In this document: positions 9,005 through 17,992 of the stretch, piece by piece
Layout of the letters: every line of letters begins with the position of its first letter
Numbering within the stretch: the first letter of the stretch is position 1
Source of the DNA: Paracoccaceae bacterium
Lineage (GTDB): Bacteria > Pseudomonadota > Alphaproteobacteria > Rhodobacterales > Rhodobacteraceae
NCBI GenBank assembly: GCA_013003075.1
Contig: JABDLJ010000005.1
Coordinates: forward strand, 39,268-103,267
Reading direction: 5' to 3'
Length of the DNA: 64,000 bases
Position numbers and translations under genes: made by a program
The notes under the pieces: model-generated
What the model was told of the DNA's origin: nothing
What the model saw: the letters and a program-made list of their open reading frames with translations, nothing else
Databases searched by the model: none

Positions 9005-10029
9005 AGGCTTTGGTTTACACAGGTGTCGAGACGCTGGAATACGGCGATGAACCGCGCCCGGTTCCGAAAGAGGGCGAGGCGCTGGTGCGCATCCTGGCTT
9101 CGGGCATCTGCGGCTCGGACATGCACGCCTTTCTGGGCCATGACGAGCGCCGCCCGGCGCCGCTGGTTCTTGGCCACGAGGCGGCCGGCGTGGTTGTGGG
9201 AGGGCCGGAGGATGGCCGCCGCGTGACGATCAACCCGCTGGTCAACTGCACCGAATGCGCCGATTGCCGATCCGGCCGCGAAAACCTGTGCGCGCGCCGC
9301 CAGATCATCTCGATGCCGCCGCGGCCCGGCGCGTTCGCCGAATACGTCGCGATCCCGACGCGCAACCTTGTCACCGTGCCCGAGGCGACATCCCTCGAGC
9401 ATGCGGCGCTCGCCGAACCCATCGCGTGCGGCTGGCATGGGGTGCGCCTTGGCCTATCCGTGCTGGGCGGTCCCGAGGGCCGGCGCGCTCTGGTCCTTGG
9501 CGGCGGCGCAATCGGGCTTGGTGCGGCGCTGAGCCTGACCGCGCAGGGCGCCGGCGACATCCGGATCGTCGAGCCGCACCCCGGCCGGCGCGCCTTCCTG
9601 AAGGACGTCTGCGGCCAGAACGCCATCGGCCCCGATGACCTTGCCGCGGATGACATGTTCGATCTGGTGATTGACGGCGTTGGCTTTGCAGCTACCCGCG
9701 CCACGGCATCGGCCCACGCCCGGCCCGGCGGCGTCATCGCGCATATCGGTCTTGGCGAGGCGACCGGCGGGCTCGATATCCGCCGCATGACCCTGCAAGA
9801 GATCACCTTCATCGGCACCTACACCTATACCAAGGCCGATTTCGAAGCGACGGCACAAGCGATCTTCGACGGCCGGCTGGGCCCGCTCGACTGGATCCGG
9901 ACCGCACCGCTGGCCGACGGCGCCGAGGCGTTCCGCGCCATCCGGTCCGGAGAGATCGCCGCCCCGAAAACCATTTTGCTGCCCGAACATGCGGACCTTG
10001 CGTCGGGCCAGTCCCAAACTCCTGCCTGA
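9001..10029 (+). CDS. hpsP: Zinc-dependent alcohol dehydrogenase (HpsP-like)
   Basis: GHEAAGVV, NCTECADCRSGRENLC zinc-site cysteines; overlaps the SDR stop (ATGA). Confidence 0.82.
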   Translation: MKALVYTGVETLEYGDEPRPVPKEGEALVRILASGICGSDMHAFLGHDERRPAPLVLGHEAAGVVVGGPEDGRRVTINPLVNCTECADCRSGRENLCARRQIISMPPRPGAFAEYVAIPTRNLVTVPEATSLEHAALAEPIACGWHGVRLGLSVLGGPEGRRALVLGGGAIGLGAALSLTAQGAGDIRIVEPHPGRRAFLKDVCGQNAIGPDDLAADDMFDLVIDGVGFAATRATASAHARPGGVIAHIGLGEATGGLDIRRMTLQEITFIGTYTYTKADFEATAQAIFDGRLGPLDWIRTAPLADGAEAFRAIRSGEIAAPKTILLPEHADLASGQSQTPA

Positions 10030-10046
10030 GCAAAAAAGGAAGCGCC

Positions 10047-10451
10047 ATGTACAAGAAAATTATCGTATCGCTCGCCCTCGACCACGGCATAGGAGAGCAG
10101 GCGTTGCAGACCGCGCGCCAGCTGCGCGCGGATGACGGCAAGATCTTCGCCGTGCACGTCTACGAGCCGCTGCACGGCTCGGTTGCCACATATGTCGACG
10201 ATGAAGCGGTCACGGCGGCCGTGGACGGTGCCAAAAGCCGGCTGAATGACCGCGTGGCGGGCATGGCGGATGTCGAGCCGGTTCTGCTTAAGGGCCATAC
10301 CGGCCAGGCGCTGGTCGACTACGCCCACAAGATCGATGCCGATTGCATCATCATGGGATCACACAAACCGGGCCTGCGGGACTTCCTGCTGGGCTCGACA
10401 GCGGCCCGCGTGGTGCGCCACGCGCCATGCTCTGTTCACGTTCTAAGATGA
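10047..10451 (+). CDS. Universal stress protein UspA family
   Basis: 'ADCIIMGSHKPGLRDFLLGSTAARVVRHAPCSVHVLR' C-terminal Usp motif. Confidence 0.9.
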   Translation: MYKKIIVSLALDHGIGEQALQTARQLRADDGKIFAVHVYEPLHGSVATYVDDEAVTAAVDGAKSRLNDRVAGMADVEPVLLKGHTGQALVDYAHKIDADCIIMGSHKPGLRDFLLGSTAARVVRHAPCSVHVLR

Positions 10452-10528
10452 TCGGATCGCGCCATCCCGCGGCGTTTTCCGGCGTTTCTGCCCCAACCCG
10501 AATGCTTTAATTCCAGGAGGCCAAGCCC

Positions 10529-11032
10529 TTGTCCATAAATACGAAAATCGTGGACGATTTCGTCGCCAACGGCGTCGATTTCGTGACCACGGTGCCCTGC
10601 AAACAGCTTGCCGGCGTGATAGACGAAATCGAAGCGCGCGAAGAGATCTACCACATTCCGGCCAACAAGGAAGACGAAGGCATGGGCCTGTGCGCCGGTG
10701 CCTTCATGGGGGGCAAGCGCCCCGCGATCATCATGCAGAACACGGCCATCGGCGTGACGGTGAACACGCTGGTGACGCTGACCCAGTTCTACCGGATGCC
10801 ACTGCCGATGCTGATCTCGTATCGCGGCGAGTTGAAAGAGCCGGTGGCCTGCCAGGTCGAAATGGCGGTGCACACCAAGGCGCTTCTGAACCAGCTTCTT
10901 ATTCCGACCTACCATTTCCACCACAAATCGGACGCGGACGAGCTGGACGCGATCCTGAAATACACCTTCATGTGCAACAAACCCGTCGCAATCCTGACCG
11001 ATGCGACCTTCTGGGGAGGATATGGCGAATGA
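10529..11032 (+). CDS. comD: Sulfopyruvate decarboxylase subunit alpha (ComD-like), TTG start
   Basis: TPP-enzyme PYR-domain-only protein 'ANKEDEGMGLCAGAFMGGKRPAIIMQNTAIG'; AGGAGG SD upstream; followed by a PP-domain subunit. Confidence 0.85.
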   Translation: MSINTKIVDDFVANGVDFVTTVPCKQLAGVIDEIEAREEIYHIPANKEDEGMGLCAGAFMGGKRPAIIMQNTAIGVTVNTLVTLTQFYRMPLPMLISYRGELKEPVACQVEMAVHTKALLNQLLIPTYHFHHKSDADELDAILKYTFMCNKPVAILTDATFWGGYGE

Positions 11033-11583
11033 TCCGGTCTGAGGTTCTGCGCGACATCGCGCCCATTCTTCGCGATCAACTGGTGATCTGCAACATCGGG
11101 TTGCCCAGCCAAGAGCTGCACATGATCGACGATCAGCCGACCAATTTCTACATGCTCGGAACGATGGGGCTCTCGTCGTCGATCGGGCTGGGCGTGGCGC
11201 TTGCGCAGTCCAAGAAGGTGATCTCGATTGACGGTGACGGATCGGTTCTGACCAATTTCGGAACCTTGCCGACGATCGCCAACAACGTAGCGGACAATTT
11301 CATCCTGCTGATCATCGACAATGGCAGCTATGGCTCGACCGGCGACCAGCCGACCTATGCGGGCAAGAAGACCTCGCTGACGGCGGTGGCCAAGGCCTGC
11401 GGTTGCGAAAATGTCGTGGAATGCAAGGCCGAGGACACCGGAAAGGTGCTGCAGGCCGCGCTGGACAGCAACAAGATGACCATCATCGTCTGCAAATGCG
11501 AAAGCGGCAACATCAAGCTGCCGGTCATCACCAAGGACCCTGTCGTGATCCGCGACCGCTTCATGACCGCCGTTCAAAGCTGA
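11029..11583 (+). CDS. comE: Sulfopyruvate decarboxylase subunit beta (ComE-like)
   Basis: TPP-binding 'GDGSVLTNFGTLPTIANNVADNFILLIIDNGSYGSTGDQPT'; ATGA overlap with comD. The track ORF begins upstream at 10690. Confidence 0.86.
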   Translation: MIRSEVLRDIAPILRDQLVICNIGLPSQELHMIDDQPTNFYMLGTMGLSSSIGLGVALAQSKKVISIDGDGSVLTNFGTLPTIANNVADNFILLIIDNGSYGSTGDQPTYAGKKTSLTAVAKACGCENVVECKAEDTGKVLQAALDSNKMTIIVCKCESGNIKLPVITKDPVVIRDRFMTAVQS

Positions 11584-11593
11584 TCCCGCGCCG

Positions 11594-12715
11594 GTGTTCG
11601 CAGCGCCCCGGATCCATTCCTATGCAGATGCCCGCGCGCTGGCGCGCCGGCGTCTGCCGTGGATGGTGTTCGACTATATCGACGGCGCGGCGGGCGAGGG
11701 CGCCGGCGAGGCGGTCAACCTTGCGGCGCTCAGCGCGATCCGGCTGCAGCCGCGGGTCCTGGTCAACGTCTCAAAGCGCGAGCTGGGCGTGCCGGTGCTC
11801 GGCCATGACGCGCAGCTTCCTTTCGGGATCAGCCCGATGGGGATGTGCAACCTTTCTGCCCCCGGCGCCGATCTTATGCTGGCGCGCCTTGCCGCGCGCG
11901 AGCAGGTCCCGGTGGGCGTCTCGACGGTTGCCTCGACCTCGATGGAAAAGATGATCGAGGCGGCCGAGGGGCATGCCTGGTTTCAGCTGTATTTCAGCGG
12001 CGATGGTTCGGGTACCATGAAACTCGTGGAGCGGGCCAAGACGGCTGGCTACAAGACGCTGGTGCTGACACTCGATGTGCCCGAGGTCGGGCGGCGGCCC
12101 CGAGAGCTTCGGCGCGGCTTCAAGATGCCGTTCCGGATCGGGCCGTGGCAGTTTCTCGATTTCGCGCTGCATCCCCGCTGGTCGCTCAGCAGCCTGGCAC
12201 ATGGCAAGCCGGACATGGCGAATTTCCAGATACCGGGGTTCGAATTCGATCGGACCGAAAGCCGGGCGGCGGCTGACTGGGAGGTTCTGGCACGGCTGCG
12301 CGAGGCCTGGCCGGGCAATCTTGTGGCCAAGGGCGTGACGTCGGCAGAAGATGCGCTGCGCCTCAAGGACGCCGGGGTGGACGCGATACAGGTCTCGACC
12401 CATGGCGGCCGGCAGCTGGAGGCCGCCCCGCCGCCGATCCTGGCGCTTGCCGACATCCGCAAGGCGGTCGGCGCGGATTATCCACTTTTCTATGACACCG
12501 GACTGCGCTCGGGCGAGGATGTGGTCAAGGCCTACGCGATGGGCGCCGATTTCGTGTTCTTCGGCCGCGCGATGCAATTCGCGATCGCAGCCGCGGGCGA
12601 GGACGGGCTGCGCCAGTTCGCCGAAATTATCAAAAGCGATGTCAGCGTGACGCTGGCGCAGATCGGGGCGACGACCATGGCCGGCGCCGGCGCAGCGCTG
12701 GTGCCGCCAGCCTAG
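11594..12715 (+). CDS. FMN-dependent alpha-hydroxy acid dehydrogenase (LldD/glycolate oxidase family)
   Basis: 'DYIDGAAGEG', 'VSTHGGRQLEAAPP', 'YDTGLRSGEDVVKAYAMGADFVFFGRAMQFA' FMN-binding motifs. Confidence 0.9.
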   Translation: MFAAPRIHSYADARALARRRLPWMVFDYIDGAAGEGAGEAVNLAALSAIRLQPRVLVNVSKRELGVPVLGHDAQLPFGISPMGMCNLSAPGADLMLARLAAREQVPVGVSTVASTSMEKMIEAAEGHAWFQLYFSGDGSGTMKLVERAKTAGYKTLVLTLDVPEVGRRPRELRRGFKMPFRIGPWQFLDFALHPRWSLSSLAHGKPDMANFQIPGFEFDRTESRAAADWEVLARLREAWPGNLVAKGVTSAEDALRLKDAGVDAIQVSTHGGRQLEAAPPPILALADIRKAVGADYPLFYDTGLRSGEDVVKAYAMGADFVFFGRAMQFAIAAAGEDGLRQFAEIIKSDVSVTLAQIGATTMAGAGAALVPPA

Positions 12716-13698
12716 ATTTCCTCTTTCTGGCTGGCTCGCGGGATCTTCACGTTGCGCCCGCCTTCTTGGAAGTCGTCCATCTTCATGGTCCAGACGGTAC
12801 CCGGCCACCGGATCTCCATCTCCTGCAGGCGTGGTCGGTAGACGGCCGTGTAAATGGTTCCGAACCCGGCGCTGTAGGCCGTCGAATAGAGCGGAGGCTT
12901 GAGAAACGCGCCTATGAAGACGTCCTCGGGATCGCGGTGCAGGGTCAAGCGGTGCAATAGAAAGCGCTCGCGCTCCACGGTCGAGGTAAACCGCGCGTGG
13001 CTTACCCATTCGACGTTTTCCTGATGGTTGGTCGCGACCGCAGCATGGGTGAGGATCGCCGGCCGGTCCGGGGCCATCATCGCCGTCAGGTAGCGCCGCT
13101 TGGCATCCAGAACGGTGACGTTGTAGCTCATATGCGTGGGCACCCGCGCCAGCACCTTTCCGGCTTCTTCGGTCGTCGAGCAGGTCTGCAGGACGTAGCG
13201 CAGGATCAGCGGAACGCCGAAGCCTTCGCCGACCACGCGCCGGCCGCCAAATGTCAGCGAAATCGCCAGCCCGGCATCGTTCATCCCGTCGACCAGGCCG
13301 AAAAGACCGTCGGTCGTTCCCATTACCTTGCGGCCCTGCCAGGCAGTGCGCAGGATCAGGCTGTCGAAGGCATCGGGGTCGTAGTCATAGTTGCGGACCA
13401 TGACCGGCTCGGCGCCGGTCCAGATCGCCTGGCTGCATCCCGAAAGGTAGGGGGGCGGGCAATAAAAGCTGAGAAACCGCGCCGCCTGGTCGCCGCCGCC
13501 GGCAAGATCGCACAGCTGCTCGTAAAGCGGCAGGATCTCGGGCATGTGCGCTTCGAGCGCATTGCGACACTCCAGGTAGGTTGGCCGCGCGCCTTCGCCC
13601 TCACGCAGCCACCAACGCTTGTAGTGCGGCCAGTACTCGGCGAAAAGCCTGGCCCATTTGGGGCCAGGCTCGTCTTCGGTGATGGCGCGCCATAACAC
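12712..13698 (-). CDS. C45-family (isopenicillin-N N-acyltransferase/carcinine hydrolase-like) Ntn autoproteolytic acyltransferase/hydrolase
   Basis: 'FLSFYCPPPYLSGCSQAIWTGAEPVMVRNYDYDPDAFDSL' (GCS nucleophile, RNYDY) and 'FGLVDGMNDAGLAISLTFGG' are C45 hallmarks. Confidence 0.85.
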   Translation of the reverse strand: MLWRAITEDEPGPKWARLFAEYWPHYKRWWLREGEGARPTYLECRNALEAHMPEILPLYEQLCDLAGGGDQAARFLSFYCPPPYLSGCSQAIWTGAEPVMVRNYDYDPDAFDSLILRTAWQGRKVMGTTDGLFGLVDGMNDAGLAISLTFGGRRVVGEGFGVPLILRYVLQTCSTTEEAGKVLARVPTHMSYNVTVLDAKRRYLTAMMAPDRPAILTHAAVATNHQENVEWVSHARFTSTVERERFLLHRLTLHRDPEDVFIGAFLKPPLYSTAYSAGFGTIYTAVYRPRLQEMEIRWPGTVWTMKMDDFQEGGRNVKIPRASQKEEI

Positions 13699-13716
13699 TT
13701 GGGCTATGTGTCCTTG

Positions 13717-15177
13717 CTACATGATCTTGAACGCCGGGTCCGCGAGTGCCGGTCCGGCCTCGGCCTGCGGCAAGGGCTGGCCGGCGACCGACTGCTTGAT
13801 ACCGTGAATCCACTTTTTCGCGCGATCATTCAACTCAAAACCCTTGGTCATCGACCGGCCGCGGGTCACCAGGATGCCGATATCGGCGCCTTCGTAGCGG
13901 TAATCGCCCGGCTGAAGGATGCGCAGGAAGAAGGCCTCGTTCTCGCTTTCCACGGCCCGGCGGTGGTAGTCGAAGCGATCGTAGACCACGCGGCCGTCCT
14001 CCAGCATCTTGTAGATGCCGGTCTCGGGTGAGGCGGTACAGATATCGACGTTATCCTCGGTGTGCTTGATCACCATCTGCGACCAGCTGTCGATCATGTC
14101 GGGGTCGGCCCAGCGGCTGTTCAGCTCGTCCACGTCGAGTTTGAACTTCTTGCGCGAGAATTCCAGAAGGTGGAACAGGAACAGCGGCGCGTCGGCATGG
14201 GCGAAGGCGGCGTGGTTGGTCATCGACGAGGCGCCGGTGATCCGCGGGTTCAGCTCTCCCAGCCAAAGATCGCCGGTTTTCTTGTCGATCAGGAAATCGA
14301 GCTCGAAATAGCCCCGGTAGCCTTCCTTGCGCAGTTGCTCACCGAATTTGAAGGTCAGATCACGGGCTTGCTCGCGGACCTTCTTGGGAAAGGCGGTGGC
14401 CAGGATTTCATTTCCGCACCAGCCGCCGCGATAGGGCGTCAGTTCCTTGAAGCCCACCAGTTCGGTCATCAGCGGGTCGACGATGGTGCCTTCCTTGGTG
14501 GCGCAGGCCTCGATCGCCGAGCCGCGGCAATCGATGCGCTTCATGATCTTGATCTCGCCCTCGCCGATGATCTCGTGCTCGTGGCGGCGGAAGTCGGCTT
14601 CGCTTTTGATGAAGAAGGTGGTGTGGCCGCTGTCGCCGAAGGCCGATTGCAGCACCAGATCGTGACCGATCCCGGCGCCTTCGCAGACCTCGCGCAGCTG
14701 CTCATAGCTGGTGACTTCGGCAAGAACGTTCGGCACCGAGGGCACGCCAGCCTTGTTGCCGATCCGCACGGTCTCGATCTTGTTGTCCATGCTGGTGCGC
14801 AGCTTGGCCTTGGGGAACCAGACATCGGCGCCCAGCTCTTTGGACAGCCGCTCGGTTTCCTCGTCGAACATCAGGAAGACGAATTTCGGCTTGCCGCCCC
14901 GCCGCTTGATGAAGTCGATCACTTCCTTGTGCTGCAAGAGGTAGTTGTTGATGTCCTCGATCGACTGGAATTCCGCGTGCGGCTGCTCGGAAGGGCAGAA
15001 CACGTTTGGATGCTTGCCGCCGTAGCAATCGATGTAGCAGATATACTTGAAGTTCTTGACCCACTCGTCGAGGCCCAGAAGATTGAAGTTGGTTGCCGAG
15101 ATGAAATAGACAGGGTCTTCGTTCCGGTGGAAATAACGGCGTATCTCCGAGATATTCTTGAGCACGGTAGATGACAT
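13717..15177 (-). CDS. ATP-grasp domain ligase (biotin-carboxylase-like, amide-bond-forming type suspected)
   Basis: 'LVLQSAFGDSGHTTFFIKSEADF', 'GYRGYFELDFLIDKKTGDLWLGELNPRITGASSMTNHAAF' ATP-grasp motifs; no biotin carrier partner nearby. Confidence 0.88.
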   Translation of the reverse strand: MSSTVLKNISEIRRYFHRNEDPVYFISATNFNLLGLDEWVKNFKYICYIDCYGGKHPNVFCPSEQPHAEFQSIEDINNYLLQHKEVIDFIKRRGGKPKFVFLMFDEETERLSKELGADVWFPKAKLRTSMDNKIETVRIGNKAGVPSVPNVLAEVTSYEQLREVCEGAGIGHDLVLQSAFGDSGHTTFFIKSEADFRRHEHEIIGEGEIKIMKRIDCRGSAIEACATKEGTIVDPLMTELVGFKELTPYRGGWCGNEILATAFPKKVREQARDLTFKFGEQLRKEGYRGYFELDFLIDKKTGDLWLGELNPRITGASSMTNHAAFAHADAPLFLFHLLEFSRKKFKLDVDELNSRWADPDMIDSWSQMVIKHTEDNVDICTASPETGIYKMLEDGRVVYDRFDYHRRAVESENEAFFLRILQPGDYRYEGADIGILVTRGRSMTKGFELNDRAKKWIHGIKQSVAGQPLPQAEAGPALADPAFKIM

Positions 15178-15188
15178 GTCGTCCCTTT

Positions 15189-17927
15189 CTATTCTGCAGC
15201 AGTTGAGAGTTTTGTGCCGGATACGCGGGCCAGCGCCTCTGGCGTGAAGACGCGCAAACCCAGATCCGGGCGGTAGCCGTGGATCTCGTTCACATCGAGT
15301 GCGCGCATGAAATCGAGAATTTCGGCGCTGATCACCTGCCCGGGTACCAGGATCGGAAAGCCGGGCGGATACGGGATGATGAAGCTGGCCGAGACAACTT
15401 CCTGCCCGGCATCCATTGCGTCCTTCAAAGAGCCGTTGAGCTCCAGATAGTCGCAGTTCTTCTCGTCGTAGCTGAGAAAGAATGCGGACCTGATATCGCC
15501 CTCGGTGGTGATATCGTCGGCGCGGAAGGCGTCATGAAAGCGCGAGAAATCGGGCAGGGGCGGCAAGTCCTCAAGAAGGTTCTTCACCCGCTTGTCAAAC
15601 GCCAGCCGCTCCATCCGCGAGGCGTCGTCCAAAAGCTCGTCGAGATCCTTGGCGATCTCGACCAGCACCTCGATCAGGTAGGCCACCGACGAACGTGTCG
15701 TGCCGATATTGGTCATGAAGAGCACGGTATTGCGCGAGGTCTTGTTGATCTGGATGCCGTACTTGTCCATCAGGATCTGGGTCTTGAACGTGTCGCCGTC
15801 CCAGCCGGTACCGCCCACGGCAAGCGTCACGCGCGTGGCGTCGAGCACGAAGTCGTCCTTTTCCCAGCAGTCCCAGATATCGGTCCATCCCTGGTGGGGA
15901 TCATAATAGGACTGGACACCGCTTTGCCGGAACTCTTCGGGGATCATGTCACCGGCGGTCAGCACCTTGAAGTATTTCTTCAAAAGCGGATGCGTCGAGA
16001 TCGCCCGCCGCATCGACATCGCGGCTTCCACTTGCCGCTGGACGAACTCGAAGCCCTCAAGTTCGACCTGCCGGCGCCCGACGTCGAGCGACGCGATGAT
16101 CTGATAGTTCGGCGATGTCGAGGTATGCGTCATGTAGGCTTCGTGGAAGCTTTGCTCGACCTCGCCTTTGAAATCCTGGTCATGGACATGGATCATCGAC
16201 CCCTGCCGCAGCGAGGTCAGCGTCTTGTGGGTCGATTGCGTGGTATAGACCCGGACCCGTGAATTCGGGGGCGGGATCAGCCGCGTTTTCAGAAGCTGCT
16301 CTTCGTCCGCGTCCTTCAGCTTGGCCTGCTGCTTGTCATAGGCCGCCTTGTGCTCGGCCGACCGGAACTTCTCGCGCAGTTGCTCGGCGGCATACATGCC
16401 GGTGCGCTGGCGGTAGGTGGGGCCAAAGCGGGCGAAGGCGAACCACGCCTCGTCCCAGAGGAAGATCAGGTCCGGCTTGATCGCAAGGCATTCCTCCATA
16501 ACCCGCTGCACGTTGTACACCACGCCGTCAAAGGTACAGTTCGTCAAAAGCAGCATGCGAACCCGGTCGAGCTTGCCGGCCGCTTTCAGTTTCAGAAGCT
16601 GGTGCTTGATCTCGCGCAGCGGGACCGCGCCGTACATCGAGTATTCATTAAGCGGATAGCTGTCGAGATAGACGACATTGGCCCCCGCTAGCACCATCCC
16701 GTAGTGGTGGGACTTGTGGCAGTCCCGATCGACCAGAACGATATCGTCTGGACGAACAAGGGCTTGCACGACGATCTTATTGCAGGTCGAGGTGCCATTG
16801 GTGGCAAAAAACGTGTGCTTGGCGCCGAACGCGCGCGCCGCCAGTTCCTGGGCTTCCTTGATCGGGCCGTGCGGCTCCAGAAGGCTGTCGAGCCCGCCGG
16901 ACGTGGCCGAGGTTTCGGCCAGGAATATATTGGGCCCGTAGAACGCGCCCATGTCCTGGATCCAGTGGCTGCGCGAGATCGACTTGCCGCGGCTGATCGG
17001 CATGGCGTGAAATACACCCGTCGGCTGCTTGGAGTATTCCACAAGCGCGGTGAAGAACGGCGTCTTGTTGCGGGCCTGAACGCCGCGAAGGATGTTCAGG
17101 TGCAGCTCCATGAAGTCTTCCTGGTTGTAGAAGACGCGGCGGCAGATCCCCAGATCCATGCCGGCGATATCCTCGACAGAGCGTTCGGTCACCAGATAGG
17201 CATCCAGTTCGGGGCGCACCCGCGCCACCAACCGGCAAAGCTCGGGTCCGAGGTTCTCCGATGCCACGCTTTCGATCTCGTCCTGGCCACCGGCGCGGTT
17301 GAGATACCGGGTCAGGATCGGCTGATCCATCTTCGATTTGCGCACCAGACCGGGCCGCACGACAATGGCCTGGATGTTATGATTGAATAGCACCGCAATC
17401 AGCGCGTCTTCCAGGCTGGGCACGACCACGGCCTCGTAGATGAACGGGTCCTCGTGACGGCGCATCCGCAGGACGTTGGACTTCAGCCAGCGTTCCTGGT
17501 CCTCGTTGACGTTGTCGACGATCAGAATTTCGAAGTAAGGCTTGCTCAGCGCCCGCGCTTCGGGCGACAGGAGCGCCTCGTCGTCATGCTCTTCGCCGTC
17601 GGTGCCATCGCGGTCGAGCGGGATGTGGCGCCGGCGATACCCGCCGGTTGTCAGCGCGCGGGTGACGCGGTGCACCGCAAACGCCAGTTCCTCGTAGTTG
17701 CGATGCTCGAACTGGCGCCGCATGTGGTCGAACGCGGACATGCCGGGAAATGCCCAGTAGGGTTCGATGATCGCAAGCGATTCGAAGAGCTCCTCGATGC
17801 GGCTGAGCGTCTTGGCGGCCGACTTTCTCGTCGGATCGCGGTGCAACGCGCCGGTTGCCTCGCGTAAAGCGCTCCACCTGTCAGACCTGAGCTGGATTGC
17901 CGAGTAATAGTCGTTGACAGAATGCAT
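15189..17927 (-). CDS. Orn/Lys/Arg decarboxylase class-I, PLP-dependent (912 aa)
   Basis: 'ATNGTSTCNKIVVQALVRPDDIVLVDRDCHKSHHYG', 'LIFLWDEAWFAFARFGP', 'TQSTHKTLTSLRQGSMIHV' (PLP lysine). Confidence 0.93.
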   Translation of the reverse strand: MHSVNDYYSAIQLRSDRWSALREATGALHRDPTRKSAAKTLSRIEELFESLAIIEPYWAFPGMSAFDHMRRQFEHRNYEELAFAVHRVTRALTTGGYRRRHIPLDRDGTDGEEHDDEALLSPEARALSKPYFEILIVDNVNEDQERWLKSNVLRMRRHEDPFIYEAVVVPSLEDALIAVLFNHNIQAIVVRPGLVRKSKMDQPILTRYLNRAGGQDEIESVASENLGPELCRLVARVRPELDAYLVTERSVEDIAGMDLGICRRVFYNQEDFMELHLNILRGVQARNKTPFFTALVEYSKQPTGVFHAMPISRGKSISRSHWIQDMGAFYGPNIFLAETSATSGGLDSLLEPHGPIKEAQELAARAFGAKHTFFATNGTSTCNKIVVQALVRPDDIVLVDRDCHKSHHYGMVLAGANVVYLDSYPLNEYSMYGAVPLREIKHQLLKLKAAGKLDRVRMLLLTNCTFDGVVYNVQRVMEECLAIKPDLIFLWDEAWFAFARFGPTYRQRTGMYAAEQLREKFRSAEHKAAYDKQQAKLKDADEEQLLKTRLIPPPNSRVRVYTTQSTHKTLTSLRQGSMIHVHDQDFKGEVEQSFHEAYMTHTSTSPNYQIIASLDVGRRQVELEGFEFVQRQVEAAMSMRRAISTHPLLKKYFKVLTAGDMIPEEFRQSGVQSYYDPHQGWTDIWDCWEKDDFVLDATRVTLAVGGTGWDGDTFKTQILMDKYGIQINKTSRNTVLFMTNIGTTRSSVAYLIEVLVEIAKDLDELLDDASRMERLAFDKRVKNLLEDLPPLPDFSRFHDAFRADDITTEGDIRSAFFLSYDEKNCDYLELNGSLKDAMDAGQEVVSASFIIPYPPGFPILVPGQVISAEILDFMRALDVNEIHGYRPDLGLRVFTPEALARVSGTKLSTAAE

Positions 17928-17992
17928 TCCTAACTCTCCTTGTTCAGATCTGTCCGCGCGCGCCCGCGGGCGGTGCAGCGGTCGGCAGGCAT

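Noticed and set aside
11771-13009. 412-aa minus-strand ORF
   Set aside because: Antisense of the FMN hydroxyacid dehydrogenase, overlaps the genuine C45 gene in another frame.
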